Source of the DNA: Actinomycetes bacterium
GTDB lineage: Bacteria; Actinomycetota; Acidimicrobiia; Acidimicrobiales; Microtrichaceae
DNA length: 64,000 bases
Assembly: GCA_023389745.1 (NCBI GenBank)
Contig: JAEWED010000197.1
Location: 1 to 64,000, forward strand
Reading direction: 5' to 3'
Shown: in pieces, positions 1 to 8,400 of the stretch
How positions within the stretch are numbered: the stretch's first letter is position 1
Layout of the letters: each line of letters starts with the position of its first letter
The notes under the pieces: generated by a model
Seen by the model: the letters and a program-made list of their open reading frames with translations, nothing else
Told to the model about the DNA's origin: nothing
Database searches by the model: none
Position numbers and translations under genes: made by a program

Positions 1-2776
1 TCCGTGTCGCCGCCGTGAGACGGGCTCGCACGTGCCGAAGCTCGTCCGGCAGCTCCACGCGGCGCTCGACAAGGTCGGCGAGTGTCCGGTCGTGGTCGCG
101 GAGTCGCGACTCCAGGCGCCATGCCGCTGCCTGGTGCGTCGATGCTCGGACAACGAGAGCTCGCAACTCCTTCTCGGGCACCGGAGCGGACACCACGGTG
201 CGGGCCGGGCGAGCTGCATTGGCTCGGCCGTCGTCGCTGGCACGTGCGCTTGGAGCGGGGCGGTCGAGACGGAGGGCGGTGGCGGGCTGGTCGATCCAGG
301 TTCGGGCGACGCATTCGGCGATGACCTCGGCGGCGGTGCGCTCGTCGTTCAGGACGACGAAGGCCTCGTTGGTGGTGCGGCCTCGGGTGAGCGGGACGTA
401 GATGCCGCTGGTGCCGGTCGGGCCGTCGAGGTAGAGGAAGGAGCGGTCGACGGTGCGGCCTTGGGTGGCATGGCTCGTCTCTGCGTAAGCCAGCTCGATA
501 TCCGCGGCGACGTAGTCGGCGGGCAGGGTGACCCGACCGGTCGGGCCTGCGACCGTGAGCGCCCCGCCGGGGTGGACGGCCGTGACGGTCCAGTGGTCGC
601 GGTTCTTGACCATGCGGCCTCGGTCGGTGAGCAGCGTCCGGTCGTTGCGGCGGGTGGCGACCAGGTCACCGACGTGGGCTCGCGTCGGGCCGAGCTTCAC
701 CGACGGGCTCTTGGGATCGACCTCTCCGGCGGCGATCCGCAGCTGTTGCGCGATCTCGTTGAGCACGGCGACGGCCTCGCGGGTCGGGGCCATCATCGCG
801 GCGGTCTCACCGCGCTCGATGGCCTGTCGCCAGGCGATGACGGTTGCCGTGGCCATCTGGCGGGCGGTGCCGCCGTGGAACCGGTCGTTTCGGTCGTAGA
901 GGGCGACGACGTCGGTGTCGCCTCGGCGGAGTCGGAGGCTGGCGTCTCGTTCCCAGGACGCGTCGAAGCGGTGGACCCGGTCGAGCTCGACGGCGCCGAT
1001 GGTGGCGACGAGGTGGCCGAACATGCCCGAGCGGCCGACGGCGGCGAACTGCATCGGGTCACCGACCAGGGCGAGCCGCCACCCGCGGCGGTCGGCCAAC
1101 TCGATCAGCGCGGCCAGCCGTGGCGTGGGCACCATCGCGGCTTCATCGACCACGACGGTCGTCCCGGCGGGGAGGTCGTAGCGGTGCTGGGGTGGGCGGT
1201 CGAGGTGATGCTCGATGAGCAGCTTGTCGAGAGTGTCGGCGTCGATGCCGGTATCCACCGCGAGCACCTCGGCCGCTGCGGCCGAAGGTGCGACACCGAA
1301 GCACGGTCGCCCCTCGGCGTGGAGTCGAGCGACGGCCGGGCGCATTGCACTGGTCTTACCGGTGCCGGCAGGTCCGACGACGAGGACCAGGCGTCGCTCT
1401 CCTGCGACAGCCCCCGCTGCGTGGTTCTGCACGGCGGTCAGCTCGCCGTCGTGGTCGAGGTCCTGGGCGTCACTCCCACCTTCGGCGGCGCATCGTCGGG
1501 TGAGGTCGAGGATGTGCTCCTCCTCATCCAGGATCGCCCTCGTGGTGAGGATCCGGTCGAGCGCTCCTTCGGTGACCGGCCGCCCGTCCTGGCGAAGCGG
1601 GACCTGGTCGGGCAGGGGTCGGGAGATGTCGAGGGTGAGCGCGTCCTCGACGTGCGACGCGAGCCGCTGCGCCCGTTCGACGACCTCGGCAGCGGTGCCG
1701 CCGAGGCGGGTGGGCAGCGCGGCGGCGATCTCGCGGGTGATCTCGGCAGGTCGCCACACCGACTGGGTGTCTCGCAGCGAGGACAAGGCGTCGAGGACCG
1801 TGTCGCGTTCGGTGATCGCGTCGGCTTCGATCGGGCGGGTGCGCCCGGTGACCAGGTCGAGGTAGCGGTCGGGGCTGAAGCCGAGGGCTTGGAGCTGGCC
1901 GATCCACTGCTCGTGGAGGAACTGGGCGTCCTCGCTGGTCTTGGACGGGCGGCTGTCGATGGCGGCCTCACGCTCGATGCGCCACCGCTCCCGGGGCGTG
2001 GGTCGCCGGCCAAGGCTCTCGACGAACCGCTCGGTCTTCTCATCGAGGCGACGGGCCATCTGGCGCGTGCGCTGGGAGAAGGCGTCGAGGACCTCGTCAG
2101 GAGCGTCGACGATCTCGGCCTGACCGTTCACGACCTCGTTCCAGCGAACGCCGAGCCGGGAGGTCAGCTCGGCCCGCAGCCCGGCCGCGTAGAGCGCGGA
2201 GATGGTGCGCGGGTCGTGCTTGAGGGTGCGGGCATCGAGGGCCAGCCACCGGCCGTCGGGGGCCATGACCCGGTTCGGGATGACGAGGTGGGTGTGGACC
2301 TGCGGGTCGTGCGCTCGGCTGGTGTGCTGGCGAAACGCGGCGGCGACCAGGCCGCGGGCGTCGACAGTCCACACCTCGCCGTCGACCCGGTAGCGGCAGT
2401 GGGCGTGGTCCTCGATCCACCCGAACGCCGCCGCCACCGCCGCGTCATGTGCTTCGAGGACGTCCTTGCGGACCCGGTCGTCGCCGATGGCGAACAGGAC
2501 CGACACCGACTTCGGTGCCGAACAGGTGACGTCGAACCCGCGCACCGTGCGCTCGTGGTGGCTCGTTCCCAGCAGCTCGCCGGTGGCCGGGTCCCGGCCG
2601 TCCATCAGCGAGTGGAAGTCGTCGTCGTCCACCTCCCCGGCGAGACCGAGGGAGACGGCGCCGCGGCCGAGCCACCGGCCGGGCGGCTCGTCGCCATCCA
2701 GGTAGTACCGGCCAGGGCCGTCGACGTAGTAGGCGCCGGCGTCGGGGCCCTTGAGCGTGGTCACCCGGGCGGTCAC
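1..2776 (-). CDS. MobF (TrwC-type) conjugative relaxase-helicase, partial
   Basis: The reading frame is open from a GTG at 2776 to the left edge, so the C-terminus is missing; 925 codons are present. A GGGAG ribosome site lies about 7 bases before the GTG. The N-terminal TrwC relaxase domain carries the metal-binding three-histidine motif HDPQVHTH (His156, His161, His163). A RecD/TraI-like helicase follows, with Walker A GPAGTGKT (Lys474) and Walker B VVVDEA (Asp544, Glu545). Enzymes of this family nick oriT, attach covalently to the 5' end through an N-terminal tyrosine and unwind the transferred strand. The upstream winged-helix gene on the same strand probably forms an operon with it. An overlapping frame on the + strand is also open almost throughout, but it is an antisense shadow caused by GC3 bias. 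The family call is firm; whether the element is self-transmissible cannot be judged here. Confidence 0.93.
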   Translation of the reverse strand, partial: MTARVTTLKGPDAGAYYVDGPGRYYLDGDEPPGRWLGRGAVSLGLAGEVDDDDFHSLMDGRDPATGELLGTSHHERTVRGFDVTCSAPKSVSVLFAIGDDRVRKDVLEAHDAAVAAAFGWIEDHAHCRYRVDGEVWTVDARGLVAAAFRQHTSRAHDPQVHTHLVIPNRVMAPDGRWLALDARTLKHDPRTISALYAAGLRAELTSRLGVRWNEVVNGQAEIVDAPDEVLDAFSQRTRQMARRLDEKTERFVESLGRRPTPRERWRIEREAAIDSRPSKTSEDAQFLHEQWIGQLQALGFSPDRYLDLVTGRTRPIEADAITERDTVLDALSSLRDTQSVWRPAEITREIAAALPTRLGGTAAEVVERAQRLASHVEDALTLDISRPLPDQVPLRQDGRPVTEGALDRILTTRAILDEEEHILDLTRRCAAEGGSDAQDLDHDGELTAVQNHAAGAVAGERRLVLVVGPAGTGKTSAMRPAVARLHAEGRPCFGVAPSAAAAEVLAVDTGIDADTLDKLLIEHHLDRPPQHRYDLPAGTTVVVDEAAMVPTPRLAALIELADRRGWRLALVGDPMQFAAVGRSGMFGHLVATIGAVELDRVHRFDASWERDASLRLRRGDTDVVALYDRNDRFHGGTARQMATATVIAWRQAIERGETAAMMAPTREAVAVLNEIAQQLRIAAGEVDPKSPSVKLGPTRAHVGDLVATRRNDRTLLTDRGRMVKNRDHWTVTAVHPGGALTVAGPTGRVTLPADYVAADIELAYAETSHATQGRTVDRSFLYLDGPTGTSGIYVPLTRGRTTNEAFVVLNDERTAAEVIAECVARTWIDQPATALRLDRPAPSARASDDGRANAARPARTVVSAPVPEKELRALVVRASTHQAAAWRLESRLRDHDRTLADLVERRVELPDELRHVRARLTAATR

Positions 2777-2861
2777 GAGCGACTCCCGCACGAGCTCGTG
2801 CACTCGTCTGTCGATCGTTGCGACGCTTGCGCTCGAGTCGGTCCGGTCACGGGTCGCTCCT

Positions 2862-3311
2862 TCAGCGGGAGGGGTGGGTGACGGTGATGCCGGTGCCGTC
2901 GAGGTGGACCACGTAGGTGGGCGGCTCCATCGGTCCGGTCGACGGCAGGACTTCGAGGACACCGGCCCGGCGGAGCTGGCGCAGCCGCCGATGCGCGCTG
3001 TCCTTGGACAGGAACCCGAGCCGCTCGGCCACACCCCGGGTGCTCGCCGCCACCACCAACCGACCGTCGACCAGCTCGGCCTGGGCGACGAGCACATGCA
3101 GCACCGCCACCGCGTCCGGCCCGTGTTCACGCATGAAGTCGAGCGCCTCGGGGTAGCGATGCTCGATCAGCACCTCCCCCGCCGCCAGCTCCGTCGACCC
3201 GGCCGCTGTCGCAGGCTCGGCAGGAACGGCACGACGCGCCCGCGGGCGCGTCGGCCCTCTGGCGGGGGCCTCGGGAGCGAGGTCCAGGAACGTCAGTTGC
3301 TCGGCTGCCAT
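2862..3311 (-). CDS. Small winged-helix protein upstream of the relaxase
   Basis: This 149-residue protein has a Pro/Ala/Arg-rich linker (about residues 10-40) and then a helical domain that reads as a winged helix: a recognition-like segment around STRGVAERLGF, followed by SAHRRLRQLRRAGVLEV and a beta wing ending in TYVVHLDG. Proteins of this layout are often found just upstream of relaxase genes in actinobacterial integrative elements. It ends 85 bases before the relaxase start on the same strand, so the two are probably cotranscribed, and it may regulate transfer or replication genes. I do not recognise a named family, so the role is inferred from fold and context. Confidence 0.75.
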   Translation of the reverse strand: MAAEQLTFLDLAPEAPARGPTRPRARRAVPAEPATAAGSTELAAGEVLIEHRYPEALDFMREHGPDAVAVLHVLVAQAELVDGRLVVAASTRGVAERLGFLSKDSAHRRLRQLRRAGVLEVLPSTGPMEPPTYVVHLDGTGITVTHPSR

Positions 3312-3375
3312 ATCGACCTCCGGACGGGCGCGGAGATCCCGTCACCTAGGTAGGCCGATTTCGAGGCCGAATCTC

Positions 3376-3410
3376 GACAAGAAATCCGCGATTCCTCGCG
3401 ACTTCTTGTC
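3376..3410. repeat. Perfect inverted repeat between transfer and integrase genes
   Basis: The arms gacaagaa (3376-3383) and ttcttgtc (3403-3410) are perfectly complementary and separated by 19 bases. They lie in the 280-base gap between two divergent genes, the winged-helix gene and the integrase. This is the natural place for an operator, an integrase or excisionase arm site, or an oriT. Apart from this repeat and a GGACCGGTCC palindrome near 3500 I see nothing else in the gap. Confidence 0.5.
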
Positions 3411-3591
3411 CCCGATGTGCGACACAGCTACGGGTCGGGCGTGGGACTGGTCAGGTCGGCCGTGCCGTGCGACGATGACAAGCGATCCCGCCCGGACCGG
3501 TCCGGTCCCTGCAGGCCCCTCGTGACGGTGGGAATCCGTCGCCTTCCAAACCGCTCCGACCACGCGTCGGACGTGTCCTCAGGAGAAGGCG

Positions 3592-4965
3592 ATGACCACC
3601 GGCCGCAACAACATCCGCAAGCGCGGATCGACCTGGACCTACCGCCTCTACGTCACCGAGGGCGACGGCACCCGCCGCCAGACCTCCAAGGGCGGCTTCG
3701 CCACCCGCAAGGAGGCCGAGACCGCCCGGGCCGAGGCCCTCACCGCGATGGCCACCGGGAGCTGGGTGAAGCCCGACCGGCTCACCGTGGCCGAGTTCCT
3801 CACCGACGAGTGGCTACCGACCCAGCTACCGCCGACCCTCGAGGAGAGCACCTACGTCAGCTACGCCCGCAACCTCCGGCTCCACGTCGCGCCCTACATC
3901 GGCGGCATCCGGCTCCAAGAGCTGACCCCGATGGACCTCAACGCCCTGTACCGCAAGCTCCTCGACTCCGGTCGACGGCCACCCGGTACGCCGGCCCGCC
4001 AGCACGACCAGGCCGTGCTCGACCTCATCGCCGACCTCAAGGGCGAAGGCAACACATGGCAACAGGTCGCCGACGCCGTCGGTGAGGCGTTCCCCGCCGA
4101 GGCCGGGATCACCCGGGATGCCGTGGCCGCGGCGCACCGACGAGCACAGCGGCCGGCTCCGCTGGCGAAGGACCCGGGGCTGAGCAACCGGACGGTCCGC
4201 TACGTCCACACGATCATCCACGCCGCGCTGCGCGACGCGATGCGCTGGAACCGCGTCACGCGCAACGTCGCCTCCTCTGCGACTCCCCCACCCCAGTCCT
4301 CGACCCGGAAGAAGCGGCGCACCACCTGGACCGCCGAGCAACTCGTCCAGTTCCTCGACTTCGTCGCCGACAGCCCCTACCTCCCGGCCTGGATCTACCT
4401 CGCCACCTCCGGCTCACGCCGCGGCGAGGTCCTCGGCCTCAAGTGGGAGGACATCAACTTCGACGGGCACGAGGCGCTCATGTCCCGCCAGCTCTGCATG
4501 GTCGGCCACCGCATCGTGATCAAGGACCTCCCCAAGACCAAGACAGGCCACCTGATCGCCCTCGACCCCGGCACCGTGCAGATGCTCCGCGACCTCCAGA
4601 CCCGCCAGGCCGAACTCAAGCGCATGCTCGGCGCCGGCTACCACGACGAAGACTGGATCTTCTGCCGGGCCGACGGCGTGCCGCTCCACCCCGAGCGCTT
4701 CAGCCGGGAGTTCCTCCGCAAGCAGGAGGCCTACAACAAGGCCCACGCCGACGAGCCACTACCGAGGCTGAAGCTCCACGGCCTCCGCCACACGTGGGCG
4801 ACGCTCGCTCTGGAGGAGGGCATCGACATCCACGTCGTCAGCGACCGCCTCGACCACAGCAGCACCCACATCACCAGCGAGATCTACACCCACGTCCGCC
4901 GCCCCCTGCAGTCCGACGCCGCCGACCGCGTAGCGGCGAGGATCTTCGGCAATGGCCATGGATGA
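3592..4965 (+). CDS. Tyrosine recombinase (phage-type integrase) with a helical insertion
   Basis: This is a 457-residue integrase of the actinobacterial element and phage type. An AP2-like arm-binding domain covers about residues 1-58 and a SAM-like core-binding domain starts near 62. The catalytic domain runs from about 245 to 450. All key residues are visible: Arg276 in GSRRGEV, a lysine in PKTKTG, His396 and Arg399 in HGLRHTWA, His422 in LDHSS, and nucleophile Tyr432 in SEIYTHV. The core-binding domain is split by about 65 extra residues (about 128-192) that look like a helix-turn-helix (TWQQVADAVGEAF, then ITRDAVAAAHRRA); typical relatives pass straight from the LYRxLL helix to SxRTVRYVHTIIHAAL. 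It probably integrates the element at a tRNA. The nearest tRNA is tRNA-Leu, 3.7 kb downstream. Confidence 0.93.
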   Translation: MTTGRNNIRKRGSTWTYRLYVTEGDGTRRQTSKGGFATRKEAETARAEALTAMATGSWVKPDRLTVAEFLTDEWLPTQLPPTLEESTYVSYARNLRLHVAPYIGGIRLQELTPMDLNALYRKLLDSGRRPPGTPARQHDQAVLDLIADLKGEGNTWQQVADAVGEAFPAEAGITRDAVAAAHRRAQRPAPLAKDPGLSNRTVRYVHTIIHAALRDAMRWNRVTRNVASSATPPPQSSTRKKRRTTWTAEQLVQFLDFVADSPYLPAWIYLATSGSRRGEVLGLKWEDINFDGHEALMSRQLCMVGHRIVIKDLPKTKTGHLIALDPGTVQMLRDLQTRQAELKRMLGAGYHDEDWIFCRADGVPLHPERFSREFLRKQEAYNKAHADEPLPRLKLHGLRHTWATLALEEGIDIHVVSDRLDHSSTHITSEIYTHVRRPLQSDAADRVAARIFGNGHG

Positions 4966-4966
4966 C

Positions 4967-4990
4967 GGGCCCGGCGACTCCCCCGGGCCC
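4967..4990 (+). terminator. Hairpin just after the integrase stop
   Basis: The arms gggcccgg (4967-4974) and ccgggccc (4983-4990) form an 8-base-pair GC stem immediately after the integrase stop codon. No T-run follows, so it is at best a GC-rich actinobacterial-type terminator. Confidence 0.45.
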
Positions 4991-5187
4991 GGCGGTAGGC
5001 GCTCCATGCTCCCGCCGGCTCAGCACGGGTGGGTTCCACTGGATCGGGAACCGGCGGGGCGCCGCGAGGCCCCTCCGGATTCCGCCGATGCTCGTACTGC
5101 CCGTCGCCTGCACCTCGATCGATCGAGTCCGGTCACGAAGGCGGTCGCAAAGACCGTTCTTGACCGCCCGGCTGAATACCATAACGG

Positions 5188-5225
5188 TTGACGTAGCAAT
5201 TGCGAGATACAGTACCGAGATACAG
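5188..5225 (+). promoter_or_regulatory. Likely promoter with a 13-base direct repeat ahead of the two-gene cassette
   Basis: The 302-base gap after the integrase becomes noticeably more AT-rich from about 5175. It holds a TTGACG box (5188-5193) and two direct copies of cgagatacag (5203-5212 and 5216-5225), 13 bases apart, which is just over one helical turn. The copies include TACAGT/TACAGA, which could serve as a -10 element, so a regulator on the repeat would also cover the promoter. Exact promoter boxes cannot be fixed because the TTGACG-to-TACAGT spacing is only 14 bases. Confidence 0.4.
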
Positions 5226-5267
5226 ACAGTCGCGCTCGGAGATGCGTCATTGTGTACGGAGGTTGAG

Positions 5268-5795
5268 ATGCCGGTTCCGGAGATTGAAGCGATGGGTCAG
5301 GTTGCCGAAGCGCTGGAACGCCTCGAGCCTGAGGAGCGGAGCCGCGTCATACGGTGGGCGGCGGAGCGCTACGGCGTGACGCTTGGGAAGAGCCCGACGA
5401 AGGGTCGCGAGGATCCCCTCGACGAAGTCGACATCGACGAGGAGGACGAGGTTGGCGGAGGGCGTGACAATCCGGCTAGCAGCGGCGAATTCGAGCACTT
5501 TGCGGACCTCTACGCCGCGGTCGACCCCAGCACCGACAAGGAGCGCGTCCTCGTGGCTGCGTACTGGGTCCAGGTGATCGAGGGCGACGACACGTTCGGC
5601 TCGACGGTGCTGAACAAGATGCTGAAGGATCTCGGGCACAGCGTTGCGGCCATCAACAAGGCGATGAGCCGGAACATGAACGAGAAGCCGCAGCTGATTC
5701 TGCAGGTGAAGCGTGGGGGAAACTCTCAGCAGTCACGGAAGGTTTACAAGCTGACCGCCGCCGGCGTCGCCTGGGTGAAGGGGCAGTTGGGCTGA
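5268..5795 (+). CDS. Winged-helix-like protein, first gene of the cassette
   Basis: This 175-residue protein starts at an ATG preceded by GGAGG with 5 bases of spacing; the frame is open further upstream but has no such site. The N-terminal 30 residues form an amphipathic helix pair (EALERLEPEERSRVIRWAAE). A very acidic linker follows (DEVDIDEEDEV, about 48-58). The C-terminal about 95 residues alternate helices and strands like a winged helix, ending in SRKVYKLTAAGVAWVKGQ, the typical shape of a wHTH wing. It lies in lower-GC DNA than its neighbours and is separated by a single base from the next gene. A role as DNA-binding regulator or antitoxin of the partner is inferred from fold and layout. 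I do not recognise the family. Confidence 0.7.
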   Translation: MPVPEIEAMGQVAEALERLEPEERSRVIRWAAERYGVTLGKSPTKGREDPLDEVDIDEEDEVGGGRDNPASSGEFEHFADLYAAVDPSTDKERVLVAAYWVQVIEGDDTFGSTVLNKMLKDLGHSVAAINKAMSRNMNEKPQLILQVKRGGNSQQSRKVYKLTAAGVAWVKGQLG

Positions 5796-5796
5796 G

Positions 5797-6558
5797 ATGA
5801 CGCTGTCGCCCGGTGCCGCCTTTGCCGACCTGCCGACCGGACTGCGAGACGACTTAGTCGACGCCTACAACGACGTCGTGAGGAACTATGCCGAGCGGAG
5901 ATGGGGGCCGTCCGAACTCGACGGCGGAAAGCTCTGCGAAGCCGTCTACACGGTGATCCGCGGAATGGCCGACGGAACGATGGCGGCTCGGGCGTCGAAG
6001 CCCCGTGACATGGTGAGCGCGTGCCGCAACATGGAGCAGGAGACCGCTCAGTCTCGGTCTGTGAGGATCCAGATTCCGCGGATGATCGTGGGCCTGTACG
6101 AGATCCGCAACAACCGTGGTGTGGGCCATGCTGGTGGTGACGTAGACCCCAACGAGATGGACGCGACAGCGGTCCTCTACATGAGCAAGTGGTTGCTGGC
6201 CGAGCTCGTACGGGTCCGGCACACGCTGACGACATCCGAGGCCGAAGTTCTTGTCGAGTCGCTGGTGGAGAGACAGGTACCGGTCGTGTGGACCGGGGAG
6301 GACAAGAAGCGAGTCCTTCGACCAGGCCTGACCTGGAAGCAGAACACACTTCTGTTGCTGCTCTCGGAGGCGGGCGAGGTGGCTGAGGCGGACCTGTATG
6401 GCTGGCTCGAGCATCCCTCCCTGAAGAACTTCCGAGGCGCGGTACTTCGCCCGGGGCACAAGGAACGACTGTGGGAGTACAACGAGGACAGACGGACTGT
6501 GACACTCCTGCCGCCCGGCGTCGAGGCTGGCGAGGAGCTTGCCCGGGCGTTGTCCTAG
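5797..6558 (+). CDS. HEPN-like protein (RN...H motif), second gene of the cassette
   Basis: This 253-residue protein starts one base after the preceding stop (TGAGATG), so translation is probably coupled. The N-terminal about 150 residues are helical and contain RNNRGVGH (Arg104, Asn105, His111). This matches the R-polar-x(4-6)-H signature of HEPN ribonucleases and resembles the C-terminal domain of abortive-infection proteins (Abi_C), which also have an RN..G.GH segment. The helix before it (IPRMIVGLYEI) and after it (DATAVLYMSKWLLAEL) would form the bundle. The C-terminal about 90 residues look like a second winged helix (NTLLLLLSEAGEVAEADLYGWLE). In such families the Arg/His pair cleaves RNA. 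An RNA-targeting toxin or immune effector is an inference that needs homology support. Confidence 0.68.
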   Translation: MTLSPGAAFADLPTGLRDDLVDAYNDVVRNYAERRWGPSELDGGKLCEAVYTVIRGMADGTMAARASKPRDMVSACRNMEQETAQSRSVRIQIPRMIVGLYEIRNNRGVGHAGGDVDPNEMDATAVLYMSKWLLAELVRVRHTLTTSEAEVLVESLVERQVPVVWTGEDKKRVLRPGLTWKQNTLLLLLSEAGEVAEADLYGWLEHPSLKNFRGAVLRPGHKERLWEYNEDRRTVTLLPPGVEAGEELARALS

Positions 6559-6727
6559 TCGGCAGCTGACACTCACCCGCTCCCGCAGATCGAACAAAGA
6601 GCCCCGGCCAGCACCCGGAGTTCCGCAGTTGGGGTGGTGGTCTAGGTTCCCGAAATGCCCAGTGACCTGCGAGAACGCGTTGATGGGCGCGGGAGTGCCG
6701 TGTATCTATGCGGGGCGTGACCGCTGG

Positions 6728-8395
6728 TCAGGCTGCAGGCGCGGCGGCGGGTCGGAGTTCGGTGAACTCTCGGGGCTCCGCGATGCCGAGGGCGTTGAAG
6801 ATGCGGGCTTGGGCTTGGGTGGTTGTGGTGCGGCGCTTGACGGTGCCGGCCGGTCCGGTGAAGACGCCGAGGTGCATCTGGTCGAGCTCGTGGCGCAGGT
6901 TCCGCCAGGTGTCGCCGGTGGTGATCTCGGCGACGCGGATGAGCAACAGCGCGAGCCAGCACAGCACGACATGGGCGCGGATGCGGTTCTCCAACCGGTG
7001 GTAGACGGGTCGCAGCTCGAGGGTGGACTTCATGTCGCGCCAGCCGCGTTCGACTTCGAGGAGTTGCTTGTAGCCAAGCGCGATGTCTTCGACCGACAGG
7101 GTCGGATCCGCGCTGCGCAGCAGGAACTTGCCGTCGAGGCGTTCTTCGGTGGTGACCGCGGAGCGGTCGATGCGCAACAGCCAGGCCGGTGTGGTGCGCA
7201 GGAACCGGCGCAGCCCGGCGGGCAGAGACCCGGCCAGTTCGGCCCGCTTGGCCGCTGGGAGCTTGTCGGTGTCGTCGATGGCGTCGGCGAGCTGAGCGAG
7301 GAGCTGCTCGCGCACGGCCCGATCGCGGGTTGCTTGTTCGGGGTTGCGGCAGATCACGAACCGGTCCCGCATGACGCCGTCGTCGAGCACGACCTCCTTG
7401 ACCTCCAAGTTGCCCGAGATGGTGTGGTAGCGGCCTTGGCGGGCGAGCGCGGCGTCGGCTTCTGGGGTGCCGCCACGGAGCTTCTCGCCCAAGATGTAGC
7501 TGCCCCCGGCGCGCTGGAGGTAGCGACGGTTCTCCGCGGATGCGAAGCCTCGATCCGCGACCCACACCACCCGGCCCAGCTTCCAGGCGTGGAGGTCGTC
7601 TTTGACCTGGCGGATCAGCGCGGAGTCGTTCGTGTTGCCGGGCCAGGACCACACCCGAATCGGGATGCCGGTGCGGGTGACCGCCATCCCGATGATCACC
7701 TGGGGCAGATCCGGGCGGTGGTCCTTGGAGTGGCCGTGGGTGCGGAACCCGACCGTCTCCCCCTCGGCTGGATCGTCGGCGGTCTCGATCTCGAAGTAGG
7801 TCGAGGTCGTGTCGAAGAACAACGGGTCGACCTCGAGGTTCAACAGGTCCGCAGTGGCCCAGTAGACGGCCTCAGCGAGGGGTTCTTCGATCTCCAACAG
7901 CCAGTCCATCGCCCGGTAGCACGCGTCGGCGTCGACGTCGTCGAGCCCGTCGATGTGGACCCGGTCGCGAACCCAGCTGGTCGCAGCCAGCTTCGAGGAC
8001 GGATCGATCGCCCGGTTCGCCACGAGCGCGAACAGCACCCGCTCCACCTCCGAAGCGCGCTTGGTGCCCGAGACGAGCTTGCGCAACGTCTTGTCGATCC
8101 CCAAGCGACGCCACAGCGCATCGAGCACGTAGGCAGCGCCCATCGGCCGTGACTCGCTGAACTCCAGATCGCCACCCACCCCGGTCGACAGGGCCTGCTG
8201 CGGTGGAAGCGCACGCGACAACGAACCGATCAACCGGGCGATGGCGTCACGGTCCAGCTCGTCCTCGCGGCCGAAGTTGTAGATGACCTGCACCCGCGAC
8301 TGACCGGCCTCGGCGTCCCAGTCGTTGTGGGCCAACTGCAAGTACCGGACCTCGCTGCCGTCCTTGCGACGCCGTTTCGTCGTTCGCAGATACAT
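6728..8395 (-). CDS. IS1634-family transposase
   Basis: This 555-residue DDE transposase belongs to the IS4 superfamily, IS1634 group. The first catalytic Asp is in LFFDTTSTYFE, the second in VVWVADRGFAS, and the Glu is in LLEVERGWRDMKS, which matches the Y(2)R-E-(6)-K type signature of this superfamily. The N-terminus (YLRTTKRRRKDGSEVRY) and the C-terminal HVVLCWLALLLIR segment are also typical. The length is normal for the group and there is no frameshift, so it may be active. A 12-base palindrome covers the start codon (see the separate entry). Confidence 0.93.
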   Translation of the reverse strand: MYLRTTKRRRKDGSEVRYLQLAHNDWDAEAGQSRVQVIYNFGREDELDRDAIARLIGSLSRALPPQQALSTGVGGDLEFSESRPMGAAYVLDALWRRLGIDKTLRKLVSGTKRASEVERVLFALVANRAIDPSSKLAATSWVRDRVHIDGLDDVDADACYRAMDWLLEIEEPLAEAVYWATADLLNLEVDPLFFDTTSTYFEIETADDPAEGETVGFRTHGHSKDHRPDLPQVIIGMAVTRTGIPIRVWSWPGNTNDSALIRQVKDDLHAWKLGRVVWVADRGFASAENRRYLQRAGGSYILGEKLRGGTPEADAALARQGRYHTISGNLEVKEVVLDDGVMRDRFVICRNPEQATRDRAVREQLLAQLADAIDDTDKLPAAKRAELAGSLPAGLRRFLRTTPAWLLRIDRSAVTTEERLDGKFLLRSADPTLSVEDIALGYKQLLEVERGWRDMKSTLELRPVYHRLENRIRAHVVLCWLALLLIRVAEITTGDTWRNLRHELDQMHLGVFTGPAGTVKRRTTTTQAQARIFNALGIAEPREFTELRPAAAPAA

Positions 8396-8400
8396 GTATC
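8389..8400. promoter_or_regulatory. Perfect palindrome gatacatgtatc over the transposase start codon
   Basis: The 12-base perfect palindrome gatacatgtatc includes the transposase ATG. A bound protein, or a folded mRNA start site, would limit transposase synthesis, as many insertion sequences do. The role is inferred from position only. Confidence 0.35.

Noticed and set aside
32..2881. Long + strand open frame opposite the relaxase gene
   Set aside because: It has the Gly/Val/Asp-rich, low-complexity make-up typical of antisense frames in GC-rich genes, and the minus-strand frame encodes a full relaxase-helicase with all motifs.
3342..3563. 73-codon minus frame in the gap before the integrase
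   Set aside because: It has no ribosome site, mixed composition, and covers the inverted repeat; it looks like chance.
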